A DNA stretch of 64,000 nucleotides from CAMLIZ01 sp966212505 (GCA_966212505.1 CBIHRS010000002.1:62001-126000); one strand, 5' to 3'; shown: positions 7,598 to 17,276, numbered from the stretch's first letter. The notes: generated by a model from the letters alone, not told the origin. Program-made: numbers and translations.

Positions 7598-8695
7598 ATG
7601 CAGACCCTGACCGACACGCAAGCCCCGATCGGCACCTACACCGAGTGGGATCCGCTGGAGGAGATCCTGCTCGGCGATCCGCTGGGTGCGATGAAGCCCG
7701 GCGACATGACGATCTTCGATGCCGTCATTCCGCAGATGTACCGGCCGGTCGTCGACCAGCTGTTTCCCGCGGGGGCGACCCGCTATCCGCTCGAGGTGGT
7801 GGAAGCCGCGCGGCGCGAGGTGCGCGAGCTGCGCGCGGTGCTCGAAGGCGAGGGCGTGCAGGTGCACGTGGCCGAGCCGATCGACTTCTCGCGCCCGCTG
7901 CAGGCGCCCGACTGGCAGGTGCCGCAGCAGTTCTGCGCCTCGAACCCGCGCGACAGCCTGCTGCTGATTGGCGACCTCGTGATCGAAGCGCCGATGGCCG
8001 ACCGCAGCCGCTACTTCGAGACCTTCGCCTATCGCAAGGTGCTCAGGCAGCTGAGCCGCCGCGGCGCGCGCTGGATCTCGGCACCCAAGCCGATGCTGAC
8101 TGATGCCTCGTTCGAGCCGCGGCTTCAGCGCGACGAAGAGGGGCATCCCACCGCCTGGGTCACCACCGAGGAAGAGGTGCTCTTCGATGCCGCCGACTTC
8201 ATGAAGTTCGGCAAGGACATCCTCGTGATGCGCAGCCACGTGACCAACGAGGCCGGCATCGCCTGGGTGCGGCGCATCCTCGGGCCCGAGTTCACGCTGC
8301 ACGTCGTCGAGACGAAGAACCCGTATGCGATGCACATCGACGACACCATCATGCCGCTCGGCCCCGGCCGGCTGCTCTACAGCCCCGACTACTTCGATCC
8401 CAAGGCGCTGCCCGAGATCTTCAAGTCGTGGGAGATGTTCGAGGCGCCGGCGGCGGTGATCAGCGCGAAGAACCCGCTCGGCAAGCTCTCGGGCTGGCTC
8501 AACGTGAACATGCTGAGCCTCGACGAGAAGCGCATCGTGGTCGAGCGCCAGCAGGAGGACACCATCCGCCTGCTCAAGCGCCTGGGCCTGCAGCCGGTGC
8601 TGTGCGACTTCGAGTCGTACTACCCGTTCGTCGGCTCGTTCCACTGCGCGTCGCTCGACATCCGCCGCCGCGGCGGGCTGCGCAGCTGCTTCTGA
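7598..8695 (+). CDS. Glycine amidinotransferase family enzyme (SxtG/CyrA/AGAT-like)
   Basis: A 365-residue enzyme of the arginine:amine amidinotransferase family. The catalytic set is complete: an aspartate of FDAADF (residues 196-201), H246 in AMHIDDT, and the nucleophile C350 in GSFHCASLDIRRRG. The family moves the amidino group of L-arginine to an amine through an amidino-cysteine intermediate. SxtG (saxitoxin) and CyrA (cylindrospermopsin) are the toxin-pathway members. It follows the oxoamine synthase by 13 nt with CAGGAG ahead of the ATG, the same functional pairing as SxtA/SxtG. The substrate amine here is unknown; the alpha-amino ketone made by the preceding enzyme is the natural guess. 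Confidence 0.93.
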   Translation: MQTLTDTQAPIGTYTEWDPLEEILLGDPLGAMKPGDMTIFDAVIPQMYRPVVDQLFPAGATRYPLEVVEAARREVRELRAVLEGEGVQVHVAEPIDFSRPLQAPDWQVPQQFCASNPRDSLLLIGDLVIEAPMADRSRYFETFAYRKVLRQLSRRGARWISAPKPMLTDASFEPRLQRDEEGHPTAWVTTEEEVLFDAADFMKFGKDILVMRSHVTNEAGIAWVRRILGPEFTLHVVETKNPYAMHIDDTIMPLGPGRLLYSPDYFDPKALPEIFKSWEMFEAPAAVISAKNPLGKLSGWLNVNMLSLDEKRIVVERQQEDTIRLLKRLGLQPVLCDFESYYPFVGSFHCASLDIRRRGGLRSCF

Positions 8696-8714
8696 GGCGC
8701 GGAGGCATCAGCGC

Positions 8715-10085
8715 ATGAGCTCCCCACCGCAGCGCCAAGCCGATGTCTGCGTGATCGGCGCCGGCCTCGCCGGCCTGATCGCGGCCGACGAACTGCGGGC
8801 CCACGGCCTCTCGGTCGACCTGTTCGAGGCGCAGGCCGCGGTCGGCGGCCGCGTGAAGGATGCGGTGCGTGCCGGCAACCTCACCGTGGAGCTGGGGGCG
8901 AACTGGTTCTCCGGCCGGCAGGCGCTGATCGCCGAGCAGATCCGGCGCTTCGAGCTCGAGACCGTGGCCACGCACGACGAAGGCCGTCATCTCTTCTCGT
9001 GGGACGGCCAGACGCGCAGCTTCCGCGGCGTGATCCCGCCGCTGGGGCCGCTGAAGCTGCTCGACATCTCGCAGGCCCTGGCGCGCTTCGATCGCATCGC
9101 GGCCAGGGTGCGGAGCCAGGAGCCCTGGGGCAGCGAGGCGCTGGCGCGCTACGACCACCTGTCGTTCGGGCAGTGGATCGATGCGCACCTGTACACCCGC
9201 GCCGGCAAGGAGTTCTTCCGGCTCGTCAGCGAGATGGTGTTCGGCGTCGAGTCGCACCTGGTGTCGTTCCTGTACGTGCTGTATTACGCCAGCCGCTCGG
9301 TCAGCCTCACCAGCCTGATCAGCGTCGCGCAGGGGCATCAGGAGCTGCGCTTCAAGCATGGCCCCGCCCGGCTGTGCGACCGGCTGGCCGCGCGCATCGG
9401 GCCGCAGAGCCTGCTGCTCGAAACGCCGGTGCGCGCGGTGCGCGTGGGTGGCGACGGGGTCGAGGTCGAGGCGGCGCGGCTGCGCGGGCGCTACCGGGCG
9501 GTGCTGTGCGCGGTGCCGCCGCCGGCGGCGCGGCAGATCGCGTTCTCGCCGTCGCTGCCGCCGTCGCGCGGGCGGCTGCTGCAGTCGCTGCCGATGGGCC
9601 GCGTGGTCAAGGTGCAGGCGATCTACGAGCGGCCGTTCTGGCTCGCGCTGGGCCTGTCGGGCCAGGCCATGAGCAACGGCTATCCGATCACCTACACGAT
9701 CGACAACTCGCCGGCCGACGGCAGCCGCGGCGTGCTGGCCGGCTTCGTCTGCTCGAGCCGGGCCGAGCGTTTCCTCGATGCCGCCGAAGGGCCCGAGGCT
9801 CTGGCCGCGCAGGCGATCGACCACCTGTTCGGCAGCCGCTTTCCTGCGCCGCACGAGGTGCTGGTCGAGGACTGGGCCGCCAACGAATGGATAGGCGGCA
9901 GCTACGGCGCCTATTTCCCGCCCGGCGTGATGACGCGCCTCGGCCAGGCGCTGCGGGAAGACCGCCCGCCGATCTACTGGTGCGGGGCGGAGTACGGGCA
10001 GGTGCATCCCTGCCAGATGGAAGGCGCGCTGGAGTCGGGGCTGCGCTCGGCCCGGGCGATCAGGGCGGCTTTCGCGCAGTCGTGA
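8715..10085 (+). CDS. Flavin-dependent amine oxidase family protein
   Basis: A 456-residue flavoprotein with an N-terminal dinucleotide-binding fold (VIGAGLAGLIAADEL, residues 13-27; GGRV near 44-47) and a C-terminal FAD-binding GSYGAYFPPG/WCGAEYG region as in monoamine oxidases and polyamine oxidases. It would oxidise a C-N bond of an amine substrate, releasing an imine or aldehyde and H2O2. It is 19 nt downstream of the amidinotransferase in the same operon and is not among the saxitoxin enzymes I know. It may act on the amino-ketone intermediate or form an imine for ring closure; that is inference. Confidence 0.88.
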   Translation: MSSPPQRQADVCVIGAGLAGLIAADELRAHGLSVDLFEAQAAVGGRVKDAVRAGNLTVELGANWFSGRQALIAEQIRRFELETVATHDEGRHLFSWDGQTRSFRGVIPPLGPLKLLDISQALARFDRIAARVRSQEPWGSEALARYDHLSFGQWIDAHLYTRAGKEFFRLVSEMVFGVESHLVSFLYVLYYASRSVSLTSLISVAQGHQELRFKHGPARLCDRLAARIGPQSLLLETPVRAVRVGGDGVEVEAARLRGRYRAVLCAVPPPAARQIAFSPSLPPSRGRLLQSLPMGRVVKVQAIYERPFWLALGLSGQAMSNGYPITYTIDNSPADGSRGVLAGFVCSSRAERFLDAAEGPEALAAQAIDHLFGSRFPAPHEVLVEDWAANEWIGGSYGAYFPPGVMTRLGQALREDRPPIYWCGAEYGQVHPCQMEGALESGLRSARAIRAAFAQS

Positions 10086-10099
10086 ACAAGGAGCTTCGA

Positions 10100-11461
10100 G
10101 TGTCCAAGCCCATCACCCAGGAAGTCCGCGCGCTCGTCGCGCTCGCGGTGCCCATCGCCATCAGCCAGAGCTCGCGCGTCGGCATGGGCGTGGTCGACAC
10201 TGTCTTCGCGGGGCATGTCTCGCCCAACGACCTGGCCGGTATCGGCCTGGGCAGCGCGATCTGGTTCGCGGTGTTCTTCTTCGTCAGCGGCGCGCTGCTG
10301 GTGGCCTCGCCGCTGGTGGGGCAGCGCAAGGCCAAGGGCGCGCCGGCGCTGGTCCATCGCGCGGTGGAGCAGGTGGCGCTCAACAGCGTGTTCTGGGGCC
10401 TGGTGTCGGCGCTGGTGCTGGTGCTCGCGGGCAGCGTGCTGTCCACGCTGCAGATGGAGCCCGCGGTGGCCCGGCTGGCGCGCGACTACAGCTTCGTGAT
10501 CGCGCTCGGCGCGCCGGCCTGCGCGTTGTTCCAGGGGCTCAAGTTCTCGTTCGATGCGCTCGGCGAGCCGGGCCGCGGCATGCGCATCGGGCTGTTCGGC
10601 CTGCTGGCCAACATTCCGCTGAACTACCTGTTCGTGTTCGGCGCCTTCGGCTTCCACGGCATGGGCGGCATCGGCTGCGCCTGGGCCACGACGCTGGTCT
10701 ACTGGCTGATGCTGGCCGCGCTGCTGGTGTCGGCGCGCAACAAGCCGGCAGTGGCGGGGCTCGCGCTGCGCATCTTCCCGAAGCCGGTGGCCGAAGACCA
10801 GCGCTACCTCTTCTTCAAAGGCATTCCGTCGGGCATCACCATCCTGCTCGATGCCGGCTTCTTCAGCGTGATCGCGTGGATGGCGGTGCGCTACGGCGCG
10901 ATCCAGGTCGCGGCCAACCAGATCGCCACCAACTTCGTCTCGCTGCTGTTCGTCGGGCAGATCGCGCTGTCGATGGCGATCTCGATCCGCGTGGCGCATG
11001 GCAAGTCGAACGACGAGGTGTCACGCACCGTGGCCGCGGGCTGCGGCATCAGCTGCGCGCTCTCGCTGGCCTACATGGCCGCGCTGCTGGCGGCCGGCCA
11101 CGCGATCGTCTCGGCCTACAGCTCCGACCCCGAGGTGCAGCGCGTGGCCTATGGGCTGCTGTCGGTCGCGGTGCTGTTCCAGTTCGTCGATGCGATCCAG
11201 GTCTGCCTGGGCGGCGCGCTGCGCGGCATGCACGACACCTTCGTGCCGATGGTCTTCGTCGGCCTCGCGTACTGGTTCATCGCGCTGCCGGTCGCCTACG
11301 CGCTGATCTACACCGACTGGCTGGGCCGGCCCTCGACGATCACCGACGTGTGGTATGGGCTGGCCGCCGGCATCTCCTTCGCCGCGGTGACGCTCAGCGC
11401 GCGCTTCCTGTTCAAGCGCAGCGGCGGCGCGTTGATCGTGCCCCTTCCTTCCTCGCGCTAA
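10100..11461 (+). CDS. MATE-family multidrug/toxin exporter
   Basis: A 453-residue membrane protein with about 12 transmembrane helices and the MATE start pattern VALAVPIAISQSSRVGMGVV followed by DTVFAGHVSP. It exports cationic compounds in exchange for Na+ or H+. A GTG start at 10100 is chosen because AAGGAG (10088-10093) is 6 nt away; another in-frame GTG at 10082 overlaps the previous stop and lacks spacing. MATE pumps (SxtF, SxtM) are also encoded in saxitoxin clusters, so this is the likely product exporter or self-protection pump. Confidence 0.94.
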   Translation: MSKPITQEVRALVALAVPIAISQSSRVGMGVVDTVFAGHVSPNDLAGIGLGSAIWFAVFFFVSGALLVASPLVGQRKAKGAPALVHRAVEQVALNSVFWGLVSALVLVLAGSVLSTLQMEPAVARLARDYSFVIALGAPACALFQGLKFSFDALGEPGRGMRIGLFGLLANIPLNYLFVFGAFGFHGMGGIGCAWATTLVYWLMLAALLVSARNKPAVAGLALRIFPKPVAEDQRYLFFKGIPSGITILLDAGFFSVIAWMAVRYGAIQVAANQIATNFVSLLFVGQIALSMAISIRVAHGKSNDEVSRTVAAGCGISCALSLAYMAALLAAGHAIVSAYSSDPEVQRVAYGLLSVAVLFQFVDAIQVCLGGALRGMHDTFVPMVFVGLAYWFIALPVAYALIYTDWLGRPSTITDVWYGLAAGISFAAVTLSARFLFKRSGGALIVPLPSSR

Positions 11462-11486
11462 CCCTTTTCGAGAGGACGAGCCCTCC

Positions 11487-12458
11487 ATGGACAACGACAT
11501 CAGCCTGGCCCCGCCGAAGTTCGCCGAGAACCGCAGCGCGATGCTGTTCGACGAGCTCACCGCCCGCACGCAGCGGCGGCACTTCTTCGTGCTGAGCTTC
11601 CTGCCGATCCCGCTCTCGATCATCGCCTTCGCGTGGTTCCCGCCCAGCGCGTCGAACCTGGCGGAGCTGGCGCTGTTCTGGTTCCTCACCTCGGTGGGCA
11701 TCGCCTGCGGCAACCACCGCTACCTGTCGCACAAGTCCTTCGTCCCGGTGAAGCGGCTGAAGCAGCTGCTGGTGATCCTGGGCTCGATGGCAGGGCAGGG
11801 GCCGCCGGTGCTGTGGGCCGCCTTCCACCGCCGGCACCACCAGTGCGCCGACAAGGCGGGCGATCCGCATTCGCCCAACCTGCACGGCCGGCATGCGCTG
11901 GGCCGCGCGCGCGGCGTGCTGCATGCCGCCTTCAGCTGGATGAAGCGCCACGAGTATCCGAACCCGCTGGTCTATGCCTCCGACCTCGTGCGCGACGAAG
12001 ACATCGGCTGGGCCAACCGGCACTACTACCGCTGGGTGCTGCTCGCGATGGCGCTGCCGGCGGCGATCGAATTCGCGCTCACCGGCACGCTGCGCGGCGC
12101 GTTGAGCGGCTTCCTCTGGGGCTGGGCCGTGCGGCAGTTCGTGCTCAACAGCGTGATCGGCTACATCAACAGCTTCAACCACCTGGTCGGCAGCCGGCCC
12201 TTCACCACGCGCGACAACAGCCGCAACCAGTGGTGGATGACCTTCGTGACGCTGGGCGAGTCGTGGCACAACAACCACCATGCCTTTCCCGGCTCGGCCC
12301 ATGCGGGCCTGCGCGCCGGCAGCATGGACGTGGCCTACGGGCTGATAAGGCTGTGGCAGGCGCTGGGCCTGGCCAGCCAGCTCAACGTGCCGACGCCCGA
12401 GCGCATCGAGGCCAAGCGCAACGGTGCCGGCCGCAGCGCCAACGGGGGGACGCCATGA
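11487..12458 (+). CDS. Membrane fatty-acid / acyl desaturase
   Basis: A 323-residue membrane di-iron desaturase of the acyl-CoA delta-9 type. The three histidine boxes are intact: HRYLSH (77-82), HRRHH (114-118) and HNNHH (261-265) preceded by GESW. Hydrophobic segments lie around 32-52, 60-75, 95-115 and 185-230. It inserts a double bond into an acyl chain using O2 and an external electron donor. Being inside the operon and next to an acyl-AMP ligase, it probably acts on the acyl part of the metabolite rather than on membrane lipids. It overlaps the next gene by ATGA. Confidence 0.92.
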   Translation: MDNDISLAPPKFAENRSAMLFDELTARTQRRHFFVLSFLPIPLSIIAFAWFPPSASNLAELALFWFLTSVGIACGNHRYLSHKSFVPVKRLKQLLVILGSMAGQGPPVLWAAFHRRHHQCADKAGDPHSPNLHGRHALGRARGVLHAAFSWMKRHEYPNPLVYASDLVRDEDIGWANRHYYRWVLLAMALPAAIEFALTGTLRGALSGFLWGWAVRQFVLNSVIGYINSFNHLVGSRPFTTRDNSRNQWWMTFVTLGESWHNNHHAFPGSAHAGLRAGSMDVAYGLIRLWQALGLASQLNVPTPERIEAKRNGAGRSANGGTP

Positions 12459-13330
12459 GCGCCCGGGCCCTCGTGTGGCCGGGCTTCGTGGCCGTGTCGA
12501 TGCTGCTGTATGGCGCGCTGATCGGGCCGGCCGGCCTGTCGTATGAAGCGGCGCTGCAGCTGCACTTCCTGCTGCTGTGCGCCGGCCTCTTCGCGATCGA
12601 GCGGCTGCGGCCCTATCACGCGGCATGGAACACCTATGACCGCCAGGCGTGGAACGACGTCTTCTACAACCTGAGCTTCACCGCGGCGCAGATCGCCGCG
12701 GCCTCGGCGGCGCTGTGGCTGGCGGGCCGCGAGGCCGCGCCGGCCGGCACCGCTCTGTTCGGCATGCAGGCGCCGTTCGCCGTGCAGCTGGTGGTGCTGG
12801 CGGTGGCGGTGGAGCTCATCTACTACGTCTACCACCGGGCCTTCCACACCGTGCCCGCGCTGTGGCGCTTCCATGCGGTGCACCACAGCAGCCACCAGCT
12901 GCACATCCTCAACAACGCGCGGGTGCATCCGCTCGAGGTGTTCATCGCCTACGTGCCGATCCTGGTGTTCGCCTACGTGGTCAAGGTACCGGCCGACCTG
13001 CTGAACTGGTACTTCGCGTTCCAGCTCACCGTCGGGCTGCTGACGCATTCGAACGTCGCGGTCGACAGCGGCTGGCTCTCGTGGGTGTTCAACACGCCCG
13101 AGCTGCACCACTGGCACCACAGCCGCCAGCGCCATGAGCAGGACAACAACTACGGCTCGGTGACGATGCTGTGGGACCACGTCTTCGGCACCTTCCACCA
13201 CCCGCGCCACCGCCGCGCGTCGGCCGACATCGGCACCGGCACGCAGGTGCCGGCCGGTTTCCTCGCGCAGCTCGCATTCCCGTTCCGGCGCGAGGCGCGC
13301 AGCCGCCTTCCGCTGAAGCAGCCCCGATAG
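12455..13330 (+). CDS. Sterol desaturase / fatty-acid hydroxylase family enzyme (SxtD-like class)
   Basis: A 291-residue membrane di-iron enzyme. Histidine clusters are HRAFH (127-131), HAVHHSSH (140-147) and HHWHH (218-222), plus HH at 248-249, and there are four or five hydrophobic helices. The family hydroxylates or desaturates lipids and specialised metabolites; SxtD in saxitoxin biosynthesis belongs to it. The ATG overlaps the stop of the desaturase gene, so the two are translationally coupled. Two different membrane di-iron oxygenases in a row suggest successive oxidations of one aliphatic substrate. Confidence 0.9.
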   Translation: MSARALVWPGFVAVSMLLYGALIGPAGLSYEAALQLHFLLLCAGLFAIERLRPYHAAWNTYDRQAWNDVFYNLSFTAAQIAAASAALWLAGREAAPAGTALFGMQAPFAVQLVVLAVAVELIYYVYHRAFHTVPALWRFHAVHHSSHQLHILNNARVHPLEVFIAYVPILVFAYVVKVPADLLNWYFAFQLTVGLLTHSNVAVDSGWLSWVFNTPELHHWHHSRQRHEQDNNYGSVTMLWDHVFGTFHHPRHRRASADIGTGTQVPAGFLAQLAFPFRREARSRLPLKQPR

Positions 13331-13342
13331 GAGAGACCCGAC

Positions 13343-15031
13343 GTGACCCCCGAAAGCCTTCCCGACGTGCTGGCCCGCCATGCGGCGGCCCTCGGCGACA
13401 AGCCGGTCTACCTGTACGTGCCGCCGCGCTCCACCGCCTCGGTGCCGCTGAGCTATCGCGCGCTGCACAACAGCACCTGCGCGCTCGCGGCCGCCTTCCA
13501 TGAGCTCGGCCTGCGTGGCCGCAGCGTGCTGCTGCTGTATCCGCCGGGGCTGGAGTTCATCCAGGCCTTCTTCGCCTGCATGCGCGGCAGCCTGTCGGCC
13601 ATCCCGATGTACATCCCGCCGCGCAGCGTGCCCGACGCGCGGCTGCGCGCGATCGCCGACACGGTGGAGATCGCGGCCATCCTTACCGTGAAGGCGAAGG
13701 AGGCGCTGGCGCGCAGCCTCGCCGCCGAGCTGCTGCCGGGACGCGAGTGCCGCATCGTCTGCACCGACGACCTGCCCGCGTTGCAGGCCCCGGGCGCCGA
13801 GCCGGCGGTCGATCTCGCGGTGCCGCCGCTGATCCAGTTCACCTCGGGCTCGACCTCGCGGCCCAAGGGCGTGGTGGTGAGCCACGCCAACATCATGGCC
13901 AACCAGCGCATGATCCAGCGCGCCTTCGGCCACCGCGGCGGCGAGACGGTGGTGAGCTGGCTGCCGTTCTTCCACGACATGGGCTTGATCGGCAACATCA
14001 TGCAGCCGCTGTACATCGGCGGCTGCTCGGTGCTGATGTCGCCCACCGATTTCCTGCAGAACCCGCACAAGTGGCTGCAGCTGATCTCGATGCATGCGGC
14101 CGACACCAGCGGCGCGCCGAACTTCGCCTACGACTACTGCGTGTCGCGCATCAGCGAGGAGCAGGCCGAGGGGCTGGACCTGAGCAGCTGGGCCGTGGCC
14201 TACAACGGCTCGGAGATGATCCGCCCGGCGACCATGCAGCGCTTCTGCCGGCGCTTCGCGCCGCAGGGCTTCCGGCCTGCGTCGGTGCTGCACTGCTACG
14301 GCATGGCCGAGACCACGCTCTACGTCTCCAGCGGCCGCGGCTTCGCTGCAGGCGCACTGCCGGCGCAGGGCGTGCAGCCCGATGCGATCGCCAGCGTGGG
14401 GCGGCCCGACGAGGAATCCGAGGTGCTGGTCGTCGACGAAGAGGGCATCCCGCTGCCCGAGGGCCGCGCCGGCGAGATCTGGGTGCGCGGGCCGCACGTG
14501 GCGCTGGGCTACGTCAACAACCCCGAGGCCACCGAGTCGACCTTCCGCGCGCGGCCGGGCGGATGCCGGCATGCGCCGGCCTACCTGCGCACCGGCGACC
14601 TCGGCTACCTGCGCGGCGGCGAGCTGCACATCGTGGGCCGCGTGAAGAACCTGATCATCGTCAACGGCAAGAACTACCACGGCGAGGAGATCGAGTATTT
14701 CGTCGCGCGCTCCGACGAGTACTTCCTCGAATCCGGCGCCTGCATCATGCAGGTCAACGAGGGCCTGTCGAACAACGAGATCGTGTTCATGCAGGAGATC
14801 CGCAAGACCTCGTTCGAGGCGGCCAGCACCGACCTCAAGCGCCTGGAAGACAAGGCGCAGCAACTGAGCCGGCAGATCCTCGAGACCTTCAACCTGCCGG
14901 TGCATCGCTTCATCTACCTGCGCGAAAGCCGCCTGCCGCGCACCTCCAGCGGCAAGGTCGATCGTGCACGGGCGCGCGAGCTCGCGCTCGCCGAGGCGCG
15001 CAGCAGCCTGCTCGAAGTGCAGACGCGCTGA
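13343..15031 (+). CDS. Fatty-acyl-AMP ligase (ANL superfamily)
   Basis: A 562-residue adenylate-forming enzyme. The ATP-binding motif FTSGSTSRPKG lies at 166-176, YGMAETT near 325, the YLRTGDLG core near 415-425, and the C-terminal catalytic lysine is K538 in RTSSGK. The overall pattern (PIPMYIPPR-like start, SWLPFFHDMGLIG, IIVNGKNYHGEEIE) is that of fatty-acyl-AMP ligases, which make acyl-AMP and pass it to an acyl carrier protein rather than to CoA. The only ACP visible in the cluster is fused to the oxoamine synthase, so that is the expected acceptor. GTG start with AGGAGA 8 nt upstream. Confidence 0.9.
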   Translation: MTPESLPDVLARHAAALGDKPVYLYVPPRSTASVPLSYRALHNSTCALAAAFHELGLRGRSVLLLYPPGLEFIQAFFACMRGSLSAIPMYIPPRSVPDARLRAIADTVEIAAILTVKAKEALARSLAAELLPGRECRIVCTDDLPALQAPGAEPAVDLAVPPLIQFTSGSTSRPKGVVVSHANIMANQRMIQRAFGHRGGETVVSWLPFFHDMGLIGNIMQPLYIGGCSVLMSPTDFLQNPHKWLQLISMHAADTSGAPNFAYDYCVSRISEEQAEGLDLSSWAVAYNGSEMIRPATMQRFCRRFAPQGFRPASVLHCYGMAETTLYVSSGRGFAAGALPAQGVQPDAIASVGRPDEESEVLVVDEEGIPLPEGRAGEIWVRGPHVALGYVNNPEATESTFRARPGGCRHAPAYLRTGDLGYLRGGELHIVGRVKNLIIVNGKNYHGEEIEYFVARSDEYFLESGACIMQVNEGLSNNEIVFMQEIRKTSFEAASTDLKRLEDKAQQLSRQILETFNLPVHRFIYLRESRLPRTSSGKVDRARARELALAEARSSLLEVQTR

Positions 15032-15066
15032 ACGCATCCCCACGAGCCTCACCAGGGAGAGCATCC

Positions 15067-16260
15067 ATGAACCATGACACCTCGGGCGAGCGCGGCCGGC
15101 TGCGCGCGATCGTCGGCGCGGCAGGCATCTTCGGCCTGTTTCCGCTGAGCCTGTCGCCGCTGATCGTGGCGGCGGCGCAGAAGCACCTGTCGCTGTCGGC
15201 CATCGATGCCGGCATCCTCGCCACCGCGCTGCTGGCCGGCGTGTCGGCCGCGGCCTTCACGCTGGGCGCCATGGCGCGCCGGCTGCCGGTGCGGCGCACC
15301 TGCACGGCAGGTCTGCTGCTGGTGGCGATCGTGCAGGGGCTGATGCTGCTGTGGCCGCCGCATTCGTTCGGCCTGCTGTGCGCGGGCTGGTTCGTCTCGG
15401 GCCTGGGCGCGGGCTGCGGCGTGGTGGTGGGCGACATCACGCTGGCGCGCACCCGCAACCCGATGATGACCGCCGGCCTCGGCATGGCGATCACCAGCGT
15501 GCTGATGCTGTGCGTGTTCCCGCTCGGCACCACGCTGATCGAGGCCATCGGCTTCCCGGCTGCCTCGATGCTGTCGCTCGGCTCGGTGGTGGCCGCGTTC
15601 GCGCTGCTGTGGGGGCTGGACCTCGATGCGCTGGTGCCGCGCGAGCGCACGGCCGGCCCGGTGCAGGGCGCTGCGCTCGGCGCGCCGGTGGTCGCGCTGA
15701 TCATCTCGATCGGCTTCTTCTGGATCCGCGACGGCATGATCTGGAGCTTCTCGGCCACCAGTGCCGAGAAGCTGGGCATCGCAGCGGCCGACGTGGGCCT
15801 GCTGCTCGGCGTGGCCGGCGTCTGCGGCGTGCTGGGCTGCTGCGCATCGGCCTGGGTGGCGCGTTCGGGCGTGGTGCGCAAGCCCACCGTGCTCGGCGCG
15901 GTCGCGCTGTCGGCCGTGGTCGCCACGCTGTGGGCGCTGTCGTCGACAGCGCGCGACTTCACGATCCTGCAGCTCTCGTACAACGCGCTGCAGCTGTTCA
16001 CCTATCCGCTGATGCTGGGCTTTGCCGCCCAGGTCGACCGCACCGGCCGCCTGGCCGCCTTCTCCGGCGGGATGACGCTGTTCGGCGCCGCCGTGGGGCC
16101 GGTGGTGTCGGGGCTGGCCGTGGAGCGGTGGGGCAACGACGGGCTGGTGGTCTGCGTGGGCGCGGTCAACCTCGTCAGCGTGCTGGCCTTCCTGATGGCG
16201 ATCCAGGAGGCGCGCCGCAGCCTCGCCGGCAAACCCCCCGTGATTTCGAAGCAGAGCTAG
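15067..16260 (+). CDS. Major facilitator superfamily transporter
   Basis: A 397-residue polytopic membrane protein with about 12 hydrophobic helices, glycine-rich helix motifs (GWFVSGLGAGCGVVVGD in helix 4) and a central loop near 195-210, the layout of an MFS permease. AGGGAGA precedes the ATG. It is the second exporter-type gene of the operon beside the MATE pump and could export the product or import a precursor. It is somewhat short but spans both six-helix halves. Confidence 0.87.
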   Translation: MNHDTSGERGRLRAIVGAAGIFGLFPLSLSPLIVAAAQKHLSLSAIDAGILATALLAGVSAAAFTLGAMARRLPVRRTCTAGLLLVAIVQGLMLLWPPHSFGLLCAGWFVSGLGAGCGVVVGDITLARTRNPMMTAGLGMAITSVLMLCVFPLGTTLIEAIGFPAASMLSLGSVVAAFALLWGLDLDALVPRERTAGPVQGAALGAPVVALIISIGFFWIRDGMIWSFSATSAEKLGIAAADVGLLLGVAGVCGVLGCCASAWVARSGVVRKPTVLGAVALSAVVATLWALSSTARDFTILQLSYNALQLFTYPLMLGFAAQVDRTGRLAAFSGGMTLFGAAVGPVVSGLAVERWGNDGLVVCVGAVNLVSVLAFLMAIQEARRSLAGKPPVISKQS

Positions 16261-16277
16261 GACTTAGGAGCAACAGC

Positions 16278-17276
16278 ATGAGACACAACATCCTCGTGGC
16301 CGGCGGCTACGGCCTGGTGGGCGGCAACGTCGCCCGGCACCTGCGCAAGGCCGGCTTCCGCGGCCGCCTGATCCTGGCCGGCCGGCATCCCGAGCGCGGC
16401 GCCGGGCTGGCCGCGCAGCTCGATGCCGAGACGCGGCACCTCGACACCGGCGATGCAGCCTCGGTGGCCGCGGCGCTGCAGGACGTCGACATCGTGCTCG
16501 CGGCGCTGAAGGATCCCCGCGGCGAGCTGCTCGAGGGCGCGCTCGCGCGTCCCGCGGCCTTCGTCGGCATCACGCAGTCGGCCGACACCGTGTCGCCGCT
16601 GCTCTTCCGGCTGCGCAACCAGGCGCCGCGCCGGCCGGTGGTCACCCTCGGCCACTGGCAGGCCGGCATGGCGACGCACCTGGTGCATCACCGGCTGGGC
16701 CAGTTCGGCCGCGTGACCGACATCCGCGTGGCCGCGCTGTACGACCGCAAGGACCCGGTCGGCCCGATGACCACCGAGGACACCGGCGAATTCATGTCGC
16801 GCGCGCTGGTGCGGCAGGACGGCCGCTGGCGCTACGTGGATGCGCGCACCTCGGGCCGCACCGTCGAGCGCGGCGCTGCGGCGCCGTTCCCTGCCATCCC
16901 GATGGGCGTGCTCGATGTCGTGAGCCTGGCCGGCCTCACGCAGGCGCCCAACGTGCGCTTCGATCTCGGCGTTGCCGATTCATTGGGCACGCTGGCCGGC
17001 GCCGGCGCATCGCACGAGATCCATTGCGAGATCGAGGGGCAGGGCCCGGACGGCGTGCCGCTGAAGGTGCGCGCCACCTTGTCGGACCCGCGCGGCCAGG
17101 CCCATCTCACGGGCGTGGGCCTGGTGCTGGCGGCGCAGGCGCTGATGGAGATCGCCGAGCCGCAGCAGGTGCCGGCCGGCTGGCACCTGCCCGAAACGCT
17201 GGTGCGGCCCGCGCGGGCCATGGCGCTTGCCCGCGAGTTCGGCGCCACGCTGACCGAATCCGCCGAGCGCGGTTGA
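16278..17276 (+). CDS. Rossmann-fold NAD(P)-binding protein, saccharopine-dehydrogenase-like
   Basis: A 332-residue protein with an N-terminal nucleotide-binding motif (LVAGGYGLVGGNVARHL, residues 6-22) and GRHPERG at the end of the second strand, as in saccharopine-dehydrogenase-like and trans-acting enoyl-reductase-type proteins. The C-terminal half has no motif I can assign. TAGGAG lies 7 nt before the ATG. In this cluster it could reduce an imine, ketone or unsaturated intermediate. The exact reaction is not readable. Confidence 0.75.
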   Translation: MRHNILVAGGYGLVGGNVARHLRKAGFRGRLILAGRHPERGAGLAAQLDAETRHLDTGDAASVAAALQDVDIVLAALKDPRGELLEGALARPAAFVGITQSADTVSPLLFRLRNQAPRRPVVTLGHWQAGMATHLVHHRLGQFGRVTDIRVAALYDRKDPVGPMTTEDTGEFMSRALVRQDGRWRYVDARTSGRTVERGAAAPFPAIPMGVLDVVSLAGLTQAPNVRFDLGVADSLGTLAGAGASHEIHCEIEGQGPDGVPLKVRATLSDPRGQAHLTGVGLVLAAQALMEIAEPQQVPAGWHLPETLVRPARAMALAREFGATLTESAERG

